DNA from: Glutamicibacter sp. B1
GTDB lineage: Bacteria > Actinomycetota > Actinomycetes > Actinomycetales > Micrococcaceae
NCBI RefSeq assembly: GCF_039602135.1
Contig: NZ_CP125942.1
Location: 1-64,000 of the forward strand
Length of the DNA: 64,000 bases
Reading direction: 5' to 3'
This document shows, in pieces, positions 10,656 to 18,674 of this stretch. The notes under the pieces are model-generated. The model did not search any database, had not been told where the DNA came from, and was given only the letters and a program-made list of their open reading frames with translations. The number at the start of each line of letters is the position of its first letter. Position 1 is the stretch's first letter. The position numbers were made by a program, and so were the translations under genes.

Positions 10656-10775
10656 ATGAAAAAGTTCCTAGTTCTCGCAACGATTGCGACTGCTGCGGTA
10701 GTCTTGGTCAAGAAAGCGAAGGCTTCTTCGGAAACAAAGGAAACCTGGCATCAGGTAGCCGATAAAGTTTCCTAA
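10656..10775 (+). CDS. DLW-39 family small protein
   Basis: A 39-residue ORF, MKKFLVLATIATAAVVLVKK followed by a short polar tail with ETWHQVADKV, is preceded by AGAGGGAAA. Its exact length, the single N-terminal hydrophobic segment, the tryptophan-containing tail and its place between tRNA-Ile and tRNA-Ala match the actinobacterial DLW-39 family, which is annotated by name and has no known function. It is too short to appear in ordinary gene calls. It is most likely a small membrane-anchored protein; the family assignment rests on length, position and tail motif. Confidence 0.8.
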   Translation: MKKFLVLATIATAAVVLVKKAKASSETKETWHQVADKVS

Positions 10776-10782
10776 AGCTTTT

Positions 10783-10855
<73 letters not shown>

Positions 10856-10867
10856 CAAAAAAGACTG

Positions 10868-10900
10868 GCGGAAAGCATCAGCTTTCCGCTAATTCTTTTT
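10868..10900 (+). terminator. Terminator after tRNA-Ala copy 1
   Basis: A 9-bp perfect stem GCGGAAAGC / GCTTTCCGC (10868-10876, 10881-10889) with an ATCA loop is followed by TAATTCTTTTT, a good intrinsic terminator. Confidence 0.85.
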
Positions 10901-10947
10901 GATTGGTTCGTCATGGATCAATCGGTGGAAACACCAAAACTAAATAC

Positions 10948-11020
<73 letters not shown>

Positions 11021-11025
11021 CAAGA

Positions 11026-11057
11026 AAAGGATGGAAAGCACTTGCTTTCCGTCCTTT
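11026..11057. terminator. Bidirectional terminator between tRNA-Ala and glycosyltransferase
   Basis: A 14-bp stem (AAAGGATGGAAAGC, 11026-11039, with GCTTTCCGTCCTTT, 11044-11057; one T-G wobble) with an ACTT loop lies between the plus-strand tRNA and the minus-strand gene ending at 11087. A- and T-rich flanks on both sides fit termination in both directions. Confidence 0.75.
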
Positions 11058-11086
11058 CTCATTCTTCGGCTTAATGCCGCTGTGGA

Positions 11087-12262
11087 TTAGCGACTGACGC
11101 GTGCCATCCGCACCTGACGGTAATGATCGAGTAGCTGTTCACCGATACTGAACCATGATCGGTCCTGAACACTAGTCAAAGCGGCGCTGGCAAATGCCAG
11201 GCGTTTGGCATCGTCGTAAACTAGGTCACTGACCCGGTTGCGAAGTTCATTAAGGTTTCCGGGCTGATAGAGCCATCCGGTACGCGAAGAATCCACCAGG
11301 TCCAATGGCCCGCCGCGACCGACAGCGACCACGGGAACCGAACAGGCCATGGCTTCCTGAATCGTCTGGCAGAACGTCTCCGAAGATCCAGGGTGGACAA
11401 AGACATCCATGGAAGCCATAACCTCTGCCAAACGTTCACCCGAAAGGAAACCGGTGAAGTGCGCAGCGGGAAGCAAAGCCCGCAGTTCGCTTTCTAACGG
11501 CCCAGAACCAACGATAACCAGTCTGGTGTTCTTCAGATCCGCTAAGGCCTTGAGATCAGCTACCTGCTTCTCGGCGGCAAGGCGTCCTACGTAGCCGATG
11601 ATTACCTCACCATTGGGTGCCACGGCCTGTCGGAACTGTTCACTTCGCCGACGCGGGGTGAACTGTTCGGTGTCCACTCCCCTGCCTGAGATCTTCAAAC
11701 GGTCAATACCCAGGTCCTGCAACTGGCGATAAGAGAAAGTACTAGGGACCAGCGACAAATCTGCTGCAGTGTGGATGGCACGAACGTGGTCCCACAGGCG
11801 CTGAGTAAGCCAAGGCATCTTGTATCGCTCTGCATAACTTGGAACTTCAGTTTGGTATAGCGCCACCGTAGGTAGGTTCAGTTCTTGGGCAGCACGCAAT
11901 CCTTGCCAACCCAGGATAAACGGGCTGGCCAAATGGACGACATCCACCCGTTCACGGGCGAGAATCTTGCGGATTCGGCTAACACTAGTGGTTGCTACCC
12001 GGACTTCCGGATAGCTTGCTAGGGGCATTGAGGGCACAGTACGGATCGCGAAACCTTTGTACTGTCGAGGCACACCATGCCCCGTCAATTCGCCAGCCAA
12101 AGAACCTGCTGGCGTAATGACCACCGCGTCGTGACCGGTGAGCGCTAAGTGGTCCAGCGTCTTGAGAATAGAGTTGGTAACCCCATTGAAGTGGGGCAGG
12201 AACGATTCAGCAACGATAGCAACCTTCACACTTTCAGCATGAGGATCAACAGTAACAAGCAA
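11087..12262 (-). CDS. GT4 glycosyltransferase, MgtA/PimB-like mannosyltransferase
   Basis: This 391-residue GT-B fold enzyme resembles the GDP-mannose-dependent alpha-mannosyltransferases of actinobacteria (MgtA type), which act on the inner membrane leaflet to make mannosylated glycolipids or lipoglycans. Visible features are the N-terminal acceptor motif AESFLPHFNGVTNSI, the GYVGRLAAEKQ loop near 230, the nucleotide-sugar motif VGSGPLE, and the donor-site FVHPGSSETFCQTIQEAMA near 295 with the EX7E pair. The longest frame opens at TTG 12262 without an obvious Shine-Dalgarno site; GTG 12229, giving VKVAIVAESF, is an equally good start. The precise acceptor cannot be told from sequence. Confidence 0.85.
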   Translation of the reverse strand: MLVTVDPHAESVKVAIVAESFLPHFNGVTNSILKTLDHLALTGHDAVVITPAGSLAGELTGHGVPRQYKGFAIRTVPSMPLASYPEVRVATTSVSRIRKILARERVDVVHLASPFILGWQGLRAAQELNLPTVALYQTEVPSYAERYKMPWLTQRLWDHVRAIHTAADLSLVPSTFSYRQLQDLGIDRLKISGRGVDTEQFTPRRRSEQFRQAVAPNGEVIIGYVGRLAAEKQVADLKALADLKNTRLVIVGSGPLESELRALLPAAHFTGFLSGERLAEVMASMDVFVHPGSSETFCQTIQEAMACSVPVVAVGRGGPLDLVDSSRTGWLYQPGNLNELRNRVSDLVYDDAKRLAFASAALTSVQDRSWFSIGEQLLDHYRQVRMARVSR

Positions 12263-12340
12263 GTAAATATGACTGGGTCAGTTCATTAACTTCTGTCTTC
12301 CCATTTTTGCCAAACCAGCATTGGTGGCAAGATACCGTAG

Positions 12341-13312
12341 GTGTTTAACGAAAATTCCGGCGAGGTACGCGAAGACGCGGACACCGCAAAGATTGAAAAA
12401 GACTCACGCATTGCCGTACTACTCTTCCCAGCGTTGATCCTTCTCGGCGGGCTATGCGGCATGTTGTTCCCGCAAGCCTTCCTCGGCCTAACTGGATGGA
12501 TCAATCCCCTGTTGATGGTGATCATGTTCTGCATGGGGCTCACCTTAACCTTGCCGGACTTTGCACTAATTTTTAAGAATCCACTGCCCGTACTCGGTGG
12601 CGTTGTTGCTCAGTTTGTCATCATGCCCGCCATGGGTTGGCTTGTCGCTACGGTGCTGCACCTTGAACCAGCCTTGGCTGCAGGCTTAATTTTGGTTGGC
12701 TGCGCCCCGGGCGGAACGGCATCGAACGTCGTCTCCTATTTGGCTCGAGGTAACGTCGCCTTGTCGGTGGCCATGACCTCGGTTTCCACATTGATTGCAC
12801 CGGTGCTCACTCCTCTATTGGCTCTGTGGTTGGCTGGCCAGTACATGCCAGTTGATGCAGGTTCCATGGCTGTTAGCGTGGTTCAGATTGTTTTGATCCC
12901 TGTGGTTCTGGGACTAGTGCTTCGCATGCTTCTCAACTCGCTGGTGCTCAAGGTGAACGCACTGCTTCCCTGGGTTTCGGTTCTGGCTATTACCTTCGTG
13001 GTGACGATTATTATCGCCGGCAGCGCACAAGCGATTTTGAGCGCCGGTCTTCTGGTCCTCGTCGCGGTGATTCTCCACAATGGACTGGGCCTATTGCTCG
13101 GGTATGGAGCTGGTGTGCTCTTACGTGTGCCAGACGATGCCCGACGAACCATGGCTATTGAAGTTGGAATGCAGAATTCTGGACTGGCTGGCGGTCTAGC
13201 AAAACAGTACTTCAGCCCTGAGGCAGCTTTGCCTGCAGCCGTATTCTCCGTGTGGCATAACTTGTCCGGTGCGATGGTTGCCGCTTATTGGCGTAGGAAA
13301 AAGGCTGAATGA
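12341..13312 (+). CDS. Bile acid:sodium symporter (BASS) family transporter
   Basis: The 323-residue product has about nine or ten membrane segments and the BASS family signatures: the helix-break motif GCAPGGTASNVVSYLARGN near 128 and the C-terminal IEVGMQNSGLAGGLAKQYF near 275, which correspond to the crossed helices that bind sodium. Bacterial BASS proteins of this YocS/PanS type import organic acids such as pantoate or 2-keto acids; the substrate here is unknown. The GTG at 12341 has only a weak upstream purine stretch. The gene is divergent from the glycosyltransferase and followed by a hairpin and the EamA gene. Confidence 0.88.
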   Translation: MFNENSGEVREDADTAKIEKDSRIAVLLFPALILLGGLCGMLFPQAFLGLTGWINPLLMVIMFCMGLTLTLPDFALIFKNPLPVLGGVVAQFVIMPAMGWLVATVLHLEPALAAGLILVGCAPGGTASNVVSYLARGNVALSVAMTSVSTLIAPVLTPLLALWLAGQYMPVDAGSMAVSVVQIVLIPVVLGLVLRMLLNSLVLKVNALLPWVSVLAITFVVTIIIAGSAQAILSAGLLVLVAVILHNGLGLLLGYGAGVLLRVPDDARRTMAIEVGMQNSGLAGGLAKQYFSPEAALPAAVFSVWHNLSGAMVAAYWRRKKAE

Positions 13313-13324
13313 TCTGTGACTGAA

Positions 13325-13369
13325 GGAAAGATTAGTAATATTCCCCTTATGGAATATTATGATCCTTCC
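13325..13369. terminator. AT-rich hairpin between symporter and EamA genes
   Basis: A perfect 9-bp stem TAATATTCC / GGAATATTA (13336-13344, 13351-13359) sits inside an imperfect outer stem formed by GGAAAGAT (13325-13332) and ATCCTTCC (13362-13369). No T-run follows, so termination is only one possible role. Confidence 0.45.
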
Positions 13370-13443
13370 AAGAACTCCCCCGCAGGACATGCATCTGGAG
13401 TCGGTGAGATGTACCTGGTCGCATCCACAGGTAATCTGAGTCT

Positions 13444-14313
13444 GTGACGTTATTGCTAGCTCTGGTCGGGATCATCGGCATCTCAGCTTCCGGCCCCATC
13501 ATTGCTGCGTTTCCTGGAGTTCCAGTCTTATCAATGGCGTTCTGGCGCAACGGTGCCGCAGCTGCCGTATTGAGTGTTCCGGCACTTCGGAAAAACCCGA
13601 GAGCCTACCTCTCGATGACCAAACGCGAGTGGATTTTTACAGGCATCGCCGGCATTGCTTTGGCTCTGCATTTTGTTTGTTTCATGTACTCAATGCGACT
13701 GACTAGCGTTGCAGCCGGAACGGCTCTTGTATGTATCCAGGGCGTTTGGATTGCTGTGTTCCAGGTCGTTCGTGGCGTTCAATACCGAACTCCAGTTTTC
13801 TTTGGCATGGCCATCTCGCTTGGTGGAGCAATCCTCATTACCGGATTCGACATGGGATTGAGTTCAGAAGCGCTCCTCGGCGACCTGCTAGCACTGGCCG
13901 GCGGCGTGCTGGCAGCGGTGTACACGCTGGCTGGCTCAGTAGCTCGGCAGACGATGACCACGGCAACTTATGCCTCGAGCTGCTATGCAATTACCGCGGT
14001 CGTCTTGCTGATCCTCTGCCTTGCCACGGGCATGCCCATATGGGGATTCGACGCAACAGGTTGGTGGGGAATTATCCTACTGACCCTCTGCGCACAAATA
14101 TTTGGTCATACCGCAATGAATCATTTACTGAATCTGCTGGGACCGCTGACGGTTTCCACGCTGATCCTCTTGGAAATCCCGGGAGCCGCATTACTTGCAG
14201 CATTGTTCTTGGGACAGGTAGTTTCAGCGTCTACTTACATTGGCCTTGTGGTGATACTCGTTGGGCTTGCCCTCGTGATACGAGGACAAGCCCAACCGAA
14301 AGCTCGTGAATAA
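13444..14313 (+). CDS. EamA/DMT superfamily transporter
   Basis: The 289-residue product consists of ten hydrophobic segments arranged as two EamA repeats (about residues 1-130 and 145-280). The second repeat has the conserved GHTAMNHLLNLLGPLTVSTL followed by an EIPGAALLAALFLGQ helix. Members export amino acids, metabolites or drugs. The GTG start has no strong ribosome binding site, but it begins directly at the first membrane helix as in relatives. Its stop is 7 bp from that of the convergent small membrane gene, with no space for a strong terminator. Confidence 0.88.
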   Translation: MTLLLALVGIIGISASGPIIAAFPGVPVLSMAFWRNGAAAAVLSVPALRKNPRAYLSMTKREWIFTGIAGIALALHFVCFMYSMRLTSVAAGTALVCIQGVWIAVFQVVRGVQYRTPVFFGMAISLGGAILITGFDMGLSSEALLGDLLALAGGVLAAVYTLAGSVARQTMTTATYASSCYAITAVVLLILCLATGMPIWGFDATGWWGIILLTLCAQIFGHTAMNHLLNLLGPLTVSTLILLEIPGAALLAALFLGQVVSASTYIGLVVILVGLALVIRGQAQPKARE

Positions 14314-14320
14314 CTAGAGG

Positions 14321-14527
14321 TTATTTGTCATCTTCGATGATTTCGCGAATCTCTTCTACGCTTGCTTCGCGAGAGGCTACCGGCTGTTGTGGTTGCGTGG
14401 CAGTAGCTTCGTTTTCCCAGGGGTCTTCAACGGGTTTTGAAGCCTTCCAAACTGCTACCAACAGCGCGACAATTCCGGCAATCAAGCCTACGGCTAGTAC
14501 TTTTCCCACTTTGCTCTTCTTGCTCAT
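14321..14527 (-). CDS. Small single-pass membrane protein with DPWE motif
   Basis: A 68-residue protein: Lys-rich N-terminus MSKKSKVGK, one membrane helix VLAVGLIAGIVALLVAVWKA, then a short DPWENEA motif and an acidic tail VEEIREIIEDD. I start it at ATG 14527 because the family-like MSKKSK begins there; the frame continues upstream to 14566 without resemblance. Its design (hydrophobic helix plus conserved Trp-acid motif) resembles the DLW-39 protein at 10656. I know no function. Small DPW-containing membrane proteins at this locus recur in Micrococcaceae, from memory only. Confidence 0.7.
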   Translation of the reverse strand: MSKKSKVGKVLAVGLIAGIVALLVAVWKASKPVEDPWENEATATQPQQPVASREASVEEIREIIEDDK

Positions 14528-14697
14528 GCATTGCTCCAGACTGAAAGAGGATCTGCTATCCGACATCTCAAGCCTATGCAGTTACCGTGTCGCAGACCAG
14601 TGTTTGTCGGGAAGCCACCAGAGATTGTTCCAAATTTTCACTCAACGCGTACGTCAGTTTTTAGCGGGTCACGCCCTGATCATGGAAGAATGTAGGC

Positions 14698-15243
14698 ATG
14701 ACCGCAAACGCAACTCATAAAGCCACGATTCACACTACTTTGGGCGATATCGTTGTCGATCTCTTCGGCAACCACGCACCTAAGACCGTAAAGAACTTCG
14801 TTGGCCTGTCGACCGGTGAGCAGGAGTGGGTACACCCAGAGTCCGGTGACAAGAAGACCAACACTCCGCTGTACAGCGGAACCATCTTCCACCGCATCAT
14901 CTCTGACTTCATGATTCAGGGTGGCGACCCACTGGGCCAGGGCTTCGGCGGCCCAGGCTACCAGTTCGATGATGAGATCCACCCAGAACTGAACTTCAAC
15001 GAGCCTTACAAGTTGGCTATGGCTAACGCGGGTATCCGCATGGGCCGTGGAACCAACGGTTCGCAGTTCTTCATCACCACCGTCCCAACCACCTGGTTGC
15101 AGGGCAAGCACACCATCTTCGGCGAAGTTGTCGATGCAGATTCCCGCAAGGTAGTCGACGCATTGAACGCTGTAGCCACCGATGGTCGCGATAAGCCACT
15201 GGAAGACGTCGTTATCAACTCGGTCGATATCGAGACCTTGTAA
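14698..15243 (+). CDS. ppiA: Peptidyl-prolyl cis-trans isomerase, cyclophilin type
   Basis: This 181-residue cytoplasmic cyclophilin catalyses cis-trans isomerisation of prolyl bonds. Active-site residues are visible in FHRIISDFMIQGGDP (Arg, Phe, Gln), MANAGIRMGRGTNGSQFFIT and WLQGKHTIFGEV. No signal peptide is present. It corresponds to the ppiA gene found near gyrA in actinobacteria. A strong terminator follows. Confidence 0.95.
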   Translation: MTANATHKATIHTTLGDIVVDLFGNHAPKTVKNFVGLSTGEQEWVHPESGDKKTNTPLYSGTIFHRIISDFMIQGGDPLGQGFGGPGYQFDDEIHPELNFNEPYKLAMANAGIRMGRGTNGSQFFITTVPTTWLQGKHTIFGEVVDADSRKVVDALNAVATDGRDKPLEDVVINSVDIETL

Positions 15244-15262
15244 ATAGTCGACGCCATTTCAC

Positions 15263-15302
15263 GAGACCCCGACGATCCACTCAGTGGTGTTGTCGGGGTC
15301 TC
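15263..15302 (+). terminator. Terminator after ppiA
   Basis: An 11-bp perfect stem GAGACCCCGAC / GTCGGGGTCTC (15263-15273, 15292-15302) encloses a small CACT/AGTG hairpin and follows the ppiA stop by about 20 bp. Confidence 0.8.
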
Positions 15303-15341
15303 AAGCTTTAAGCACTCTCCCACTACAAAAGGCAGGTACCG

Positions 15342-16196
15342 ATGTCCTACGGGCAGATAAACCCACAGGGCCAAGCAGCACCGACGTGTTACCGACACCC
15401 AGATACCGTGTCGTACATTTCGTGTCACCGATGTGAACGCCCGATCTGTCCTCAATGCCAGGTGTCAGCTCCGGTGGGAGTGCAGTGCGTTGAATGTGTT
15501 GCCCAGGCCAATAGAAGTATCCCAACGCAAAAGACCGAATTTGGTGGCAGGCTTCGCGCAGGAGCCCCGTTGGTGACCTATGTGGTCATCGCACTGAACG
15601 TATTCGTCTATCTTTTGCAGTGGATAATCCCTGGATTCACCAATTCACTGGTTCTGGCACCAGCCATTGCAGCTTATGAACCTTGGCGACTGATTACTAG
15701 CGCGTTTGCACACTCCACAAGTTCATTCCTGCACCTAGCCATGAACATGTACGGCATCTACATTTTTGGCACGCTACTCGAGCCAAAACTGGGCAGACTA
15801 CGTTTCACGTGGTTGTACCTTCTGAGTGCTTTTGGTGGCTCACTGGGCATCTTATTGCTCAGCGCACCGTTGAGCGCTACTTTGGGCGCCTCCGGAGCTT
15901 TGGCAGGGCTCTTCCTTGCCACCTTTGTCGTCTTCCGCTCTAACAAGCAGGCGCTACGCCAAATGGGTATCATTCTGGCTTTGAACGTTGTCCTTGGCTT
16001 TGTTGTTTCGGGAATCTCTTGGCAGGGTCACTTAGGCGGCGCAATCACCGGAATTCTCGCTGCATGCTGCATCGTGCTGATTCCACGAAGTAATCCACAA
16101 CGAGCCAAGACGCAGTTGCTTCTTCTTACTGCCCTGTCAGTTCTCCTCGTAGGTGCGTTGTACTTTGCCATGGAGGCAGTCAAGTACACCGGCTAG
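15342..16196 (+). CDS. Rhomboid family intramembrane serine protease
   Basis: Rhomboids cleave substrates within the membrane. This 284-residue protein has an N-terminal cysteine-rich zinc-binding segment, CYRHPDTVSYISCHRCERPI followed by CPQC and CVECV (residues 12-60), then six or seven membrane helices with HLAMNMYGIYIFG (near 128), the catalytic serine in LGASGALAGLF (near 181) and the catalytic histidine in WQGHLGGAITG (near 229). The Ser-His dyad is therefore intact. The zinc-ribbon plus rhomboid arrangement is standard for actinobacteria. Native substrates are unknown. The DnaA box cluster begins directly after its stop. Confidence 0.93.
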   Translation: MSYGQINPQGQAAPTCYRHPDTVSYISCHRCERPICPQCQVSAPVGVQCVECVAQANRSIPTQKTEFGGRLRAGAPLVTYVVIALNVFVYLLQWIIPGFTNSLVLAPAIAAYEPWRLITSAFAHSTSSFLHLAMNMYGIYIFGTLLEPKLGRLRFTWLYLLSAFGGSLGILLLSAPLSATLGASGALAGLFLATFVVFRSNKQALRQMGIILALNVVLGFVVSGISWQGHLGGAITGILAACCIVLIPRSNPQRAKTQLLLLTALSVLLVGALYFAMEAVKYTG

Positions 16197-16234
16197 TCAT
16201 TCGAATACGCTCCAAACCGTTATCCACACAGATT

Positions 16235-16264
16235 ATCCACACTGTTAATAACTTACATGCGTGT
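16235..16264 (+). repeat. 30-bp direct repeat, copy A
   Basis: This unit starts within a DnaA box (ATCCACA), continues through TGTTAATAACTTACATGC and ends RTGT. It matches copy B at 16501-16530 in 28 of 30 positions, and lies inside the DnaA-box cluster. Confidence 0.85.
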
Positions 16265-16500
16265 AACTTGCGGGAGCGTGGAGATATTAACACCCCTGGT
16301 TTCCCTAGAAATCAGGGGTTTTCTGCATGGAATGCTCAATACTCACAACTTTGTCCCCATCTGTGGATAACTTTTAAACAATCCCTGTAGACAGTGCATA
16401 TACGAACAGCCAACTTGTTAATAACTGCGGATTCGAAAATTTAACCGACGACAGTGAACATGAGGATGATTTGGATATAAACCTCTTATCCACAAGTGAA

Positions 16501-16530
16501 ATCCACAGTGTTAATAACTTACATGCATGT
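16501..16530 (+). repeat. 30-bp direct repeat, copy B
   Basis: Second copy of the unit at 16235-16264, 266 bp downstream and in the same orientation. Its DnaA box is degraded (AAATCCACA), while the TGTTAATAACTTACATGC core is identical. Confidence 0.85.
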
Positions 16531-16680
16531 GATTTGGGTACAGTAAACAGTCGATGACAAGGAATGTTGGCAAAATCTACGCAACACCCTCGTCAATGTC
16601 CCCACCTGTGGATAACTTTGTGAACAACTGTTTGTAAAAGTTGTACACATCTTCTGTGGATAAGCCGCTGTAGCTGTGGA

Positions 16681-17298
16681 TTACATGGTGAAAACTGGCC
16701 AGATAAGCAAGATTGCAAAGAACGACATCAGTAGACCAATGATCAAATCGAGAACCTGCCACGCTTTTGGCTTAGCGAAGAGCGGGGCGAGGAAACGGGC
16801 GGCGTAGGCCAACGCAAAAAACCAAATAAAGCTCGCAACGACGGCGCCGAGAGCGAACCACTTCGCACCTGCCCCCTGGGAAACGGCAACTGAGCCCAAC
16901 AACAGCATAGTGTCTATATAAACGTGTGGATTCAGCCAAGTGAGTGCAAGCGTCGTTAAGATAACCGCCAGCACGCCTGTCTTCTGGTTGGCCCCAGAGA
17001 ACTTGAGTGAGTCAGGTTTGATCGCCCTACGGAAAGCAAACACGGCGTAGGTCGCCAGAAATAGGAAACCTCCGAGTCTCGCAGCAACCAGCAGCCACGG
17101 AACGCGTTCAACAAGAATACCCATGCCGCTAACACCGGCGAAAATCAGGACAGCATCGGAGAGAAAGCAAACAAGAGCGGTAACGAAAACGTGTTCTCTT
17201 CTGATTCCTTGGCGCAGAACGAAGGCATTCTGAGCACCGATCGCCACGATCAGCGAAAGTCCGGTGGTAAAGCCTAAAAATAAAGGTGCAACGGTCAT
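16681..17298 (-). CDS. LysE/ArgO family amino acid exporter
   Basis: The 205-residue protein has about six membrane helices and the LysE signatures GAQNAFVLRQGIRREH near 20 and LTWLNPHVYIDTMLLLGS near 118. LysE and ArgO export lysine and arginine when intracellular levels rise. It is divergent from the LysG/ArgP-type regulator at 17369 with a 70-bp shared promoter region, the textbook lysE-lysG arrangement. The stop codon abuts the DnaA-box cluster. Confidence 0.92.
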   Translation of the reverse strand: MTVAPLFLGFTTGLSLIVAIGAQNAFVLRQGIRREHVFVTALVCFLSDAVLIFAGVSGMGILVERVPWLLVAARLGGFLFLATYAVFAFRRAIKPDSLKFSGANQKTGVLAVILTTLALTWLNPHVYIDTMLLLGSVAVSQGAGAKWFALGAVVASFIWFFALAYAARFLAPLFAKPKAWQVLDLIIGLLMSFFAILLIWPVFTM

Positions 17299-17368
17299 GA
17301 GAAAACCGTATGAGAAGAATCTTTCTTAGTCGAACTTAACTTTCTGGATCTAGATTAGAGTTCCTAAT

Positions 17369-18253
17369 GTGAACATCGATGTAGAACACCTCGAGACCCT
17401 CCTAGCTGTTGTTGATGCCGGGAGCTTTGATGATGCCTCGATAGATCTAGGAATCACGCCCTCGGCCGTAAGCCAGCGAATCAAAGCACTCGAAAACCGA
17501 CTGGGCGCGATTCTAGTCGTCCGAAGCCGCCCGGTCGTCCCCACCGAACAGGGATATAAAGTACTGCGTTACGCCCGACAAATGTCGTTGCTCAGCACAG
17601 AATTTGCTCGTGAACTTTCAGCAGATAAACCACAGTCCATCGCGTTAGGGGTTAACTCCGACTCCCTTTCGACCTGGTTTGGGCCGGTCTTTGAACAGCT
17701 GTCAGAGATCGAGAACCTATCGGTCGAAATTATTCGCACCGACGAAAATAGGGGATTGGAACTGCTGCGCACCGGTCGAGTCAGTGCAGTTGTGACGGCA
17801 ACAGCCGAAGCCTTGCAGGGATGTACCAGTAAGAAGCTCGGCGCTATGCGGTATCGGGCAGCTGCCTCACCGCGTATTATCAGCCGATACTTGCAGCAAT
17901 GGAGTCCAGAGGAACTGGTACGGACTCCGATGGTGGTTTTTGATCGCGAAGATCCGCTTCAATATGACATGCTCGAGCGGCTGGCTGGCACCGGTAGTCG
18001 ACCAACGGCCGCGGTTCATCACATCCCAGACTCTCTCAAATACGTCAGTGCCATAGAAGCTGGCATGGGCTGGGGGATGATTCCAGAAATACAGCTAGTG
18101 CAGGCCAAGAAGCTCGAAATTTTACACGAACAATGGTTTGCAGATGTTCCCTTGTACCTACAGCGTTGGGCTGTTGACTCCAGCATCCTCAATAAGATCG
18201 ATAGCATATTGGTCACAGCAGCCCGTCAAAGCGGCCTTCATTTGATAGCCTGA
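17369..18253 (+). CDS. LysR-type regulator, ArgP/LysG (IciA) family
   Basis: The 294-residue product has an N-terminal winged helix-turn-helix (HLETLLAVVDAGSFDDASIDLGITPSAVSQRIKALE compressed here to its core, residues 7-42) and a substrate-binding domain ending in GMGWGMIPEIQLV near 228. In LysG and ArgP the effector is lysine, arginine or histidine, and the target is the divergent exporter gene, so activation of the lysE-type gene at 16681-17298 is likely. Escherichia coli ArgP was also described as IciA, an origin-binding protein, which is notable beside the DnaA-box cluster but does not by itself imply an origin role. Confidence 0.9.
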   Translation: MNIDVEHLETLLAVVDAGSFDDASIDLGITPSAVSQRIKALENRLGAILVVRSRPVVPTEQGYKVLRYARQMSLLSTEFARELSADKPQSIALGVNSDSLSTWFGPVFEQLSEIENLSVEIIRTDENRGLELLRTGRVSAVVTATAEALQGCTSKKLGAMRYRAAASPRIISRYLQQWSPEELVRTPMVVFDREDPLQYDMLERLAGTGSRPTAAVHHIPDSLKYVSAIEAGMGWGMIPEIQLVQAKKLEILHEQWFADVPLYLQRWAVDSSILNKIDSILVTAARQSGLHLIA

Positions 18254-18281
18254 TCCTGTTACAGGCCACGAATGCCTGAAG

Positions 18282-18321
18282 CCCGGACGAGGGAGCCGTA
18301 CCCGGAGCGCGACAAGACGGC
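18282..18321 (+). promoter_or_regulatory. Guanidine-III (ykkC-III) riboswitch
   Basis: The 40-nt segment contains, in order, CCGGACGAGG, GCCGTACCCGG and GACAAGACGGC, the three conserved blocks of the guanidine-III riboswitch; they form its H-type pseudoknot that binds guanidinium. It stands 18 bp before the SMR exporter ATG. Just downstream, CCAGA (18321-18325) and TCTGG (18334-18338) could form a hairpin holding the GAAGGA ribosome binding site in its loop, suggesting translational control in which ligand binding frees the site. Confidence 0.93.
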
Positions 18322-18339
18322 CAGAGAAGGAAATCTGGC

Positions 18340-18657
18340 ATGCATTGGACCGTACTGATTATTTCTGGTGTTTTTGAGGCTGTTTGGGCCATCGCACTTG
18401 GGGCAAGCGAAGGATTCTCGAAAGTTGTCCCCACCATCATCTTCTTTGCCGGCTTGATTGTCTCAATGGCGGGCTTGGCTTTCGCAATGAAAGAACTACC
18501 GGTGGGTACTGCCTACGCGGTTTGGGTAGGGGTAGGTGCCTCACTGGCGGTGATCTATTCCATGATCACCGGTCAGGAAGCATTCTCTGTTCTGAAGATG
18601 GCGTTAATCCTGGGGCTGATTGGCTGCATCATTGGACTTAAGGCCGTTAGCCACTAG
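18340..18657 (+). CDS. gdx: SMR family guanidinium exporter (SugE/Gdx-like)
   Basis: This 105-residue four-helix protein carries the SMR signature: a membrane glutamate at residue 13 (ISGVFEAVWAIALG) that binds cation and proton, and AYAVWVGVGASLAVIYSMITGQE near 64. The GVFEAVWAIALGAS pattern and W-V-G-V-G-A are those of the SugE/Gdx subgroup, which exports guanidinium as an antiporter, rather than of multidrug EmrE types. The guanidine-III riboswitch immediately upstream independently supports the substrate. Single-gene Gdx transporters work as dual-topology homodimers. A bidirectional terminator follows. Confidence 0.94.
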   Translation: MHWTVLIISGVFEAVWAIALGASEGFSKVVPTIIFFAGLIVSMAGLAFAMKELPVGTAYAVWVGVGASLAVIYSMITGQEAFSVLKMALILGLIGCIIGLKAVSH

Positions 18658-18674
18658 AAAGTACCGTTAAACAG

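Larger units (their letters stand above)
16197..16680. other. DnaA-box cluster, strong candidate replication origin
   Basis: A 484-bp stretch without a gene. Six perfect 9-mer DnaA boxes occur: TTATCCACA at 16220-16228, 16233-16241 and 16486-16494, and TGTGGATAA (minus) at 16362-16370, 16607-16615 and 16655-16663. A one-mismatch box is at 16675-16683. TGTTAATAAC-type elements lie at 16243, 16416 and 16509, with a partial reverse copy near 16284. The segment is visibly AT-richer than its neighbours. Boxes in both orientations, even spacing and AT-rich repeats are what a bacterial oriC looks like, and the cluster is denser than the dnaA-dnaN gap. Alternatively it could be a DnaA-titrating locus like datA. 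Confidence 0.75.

Noticed and set aside
16577..16762. 61-codon minus-strand ORF in the DnaA-box cluster
   Set aside because: It overlaps lysE in another frame and contains the DnaA boxes; no ribosome binding site.
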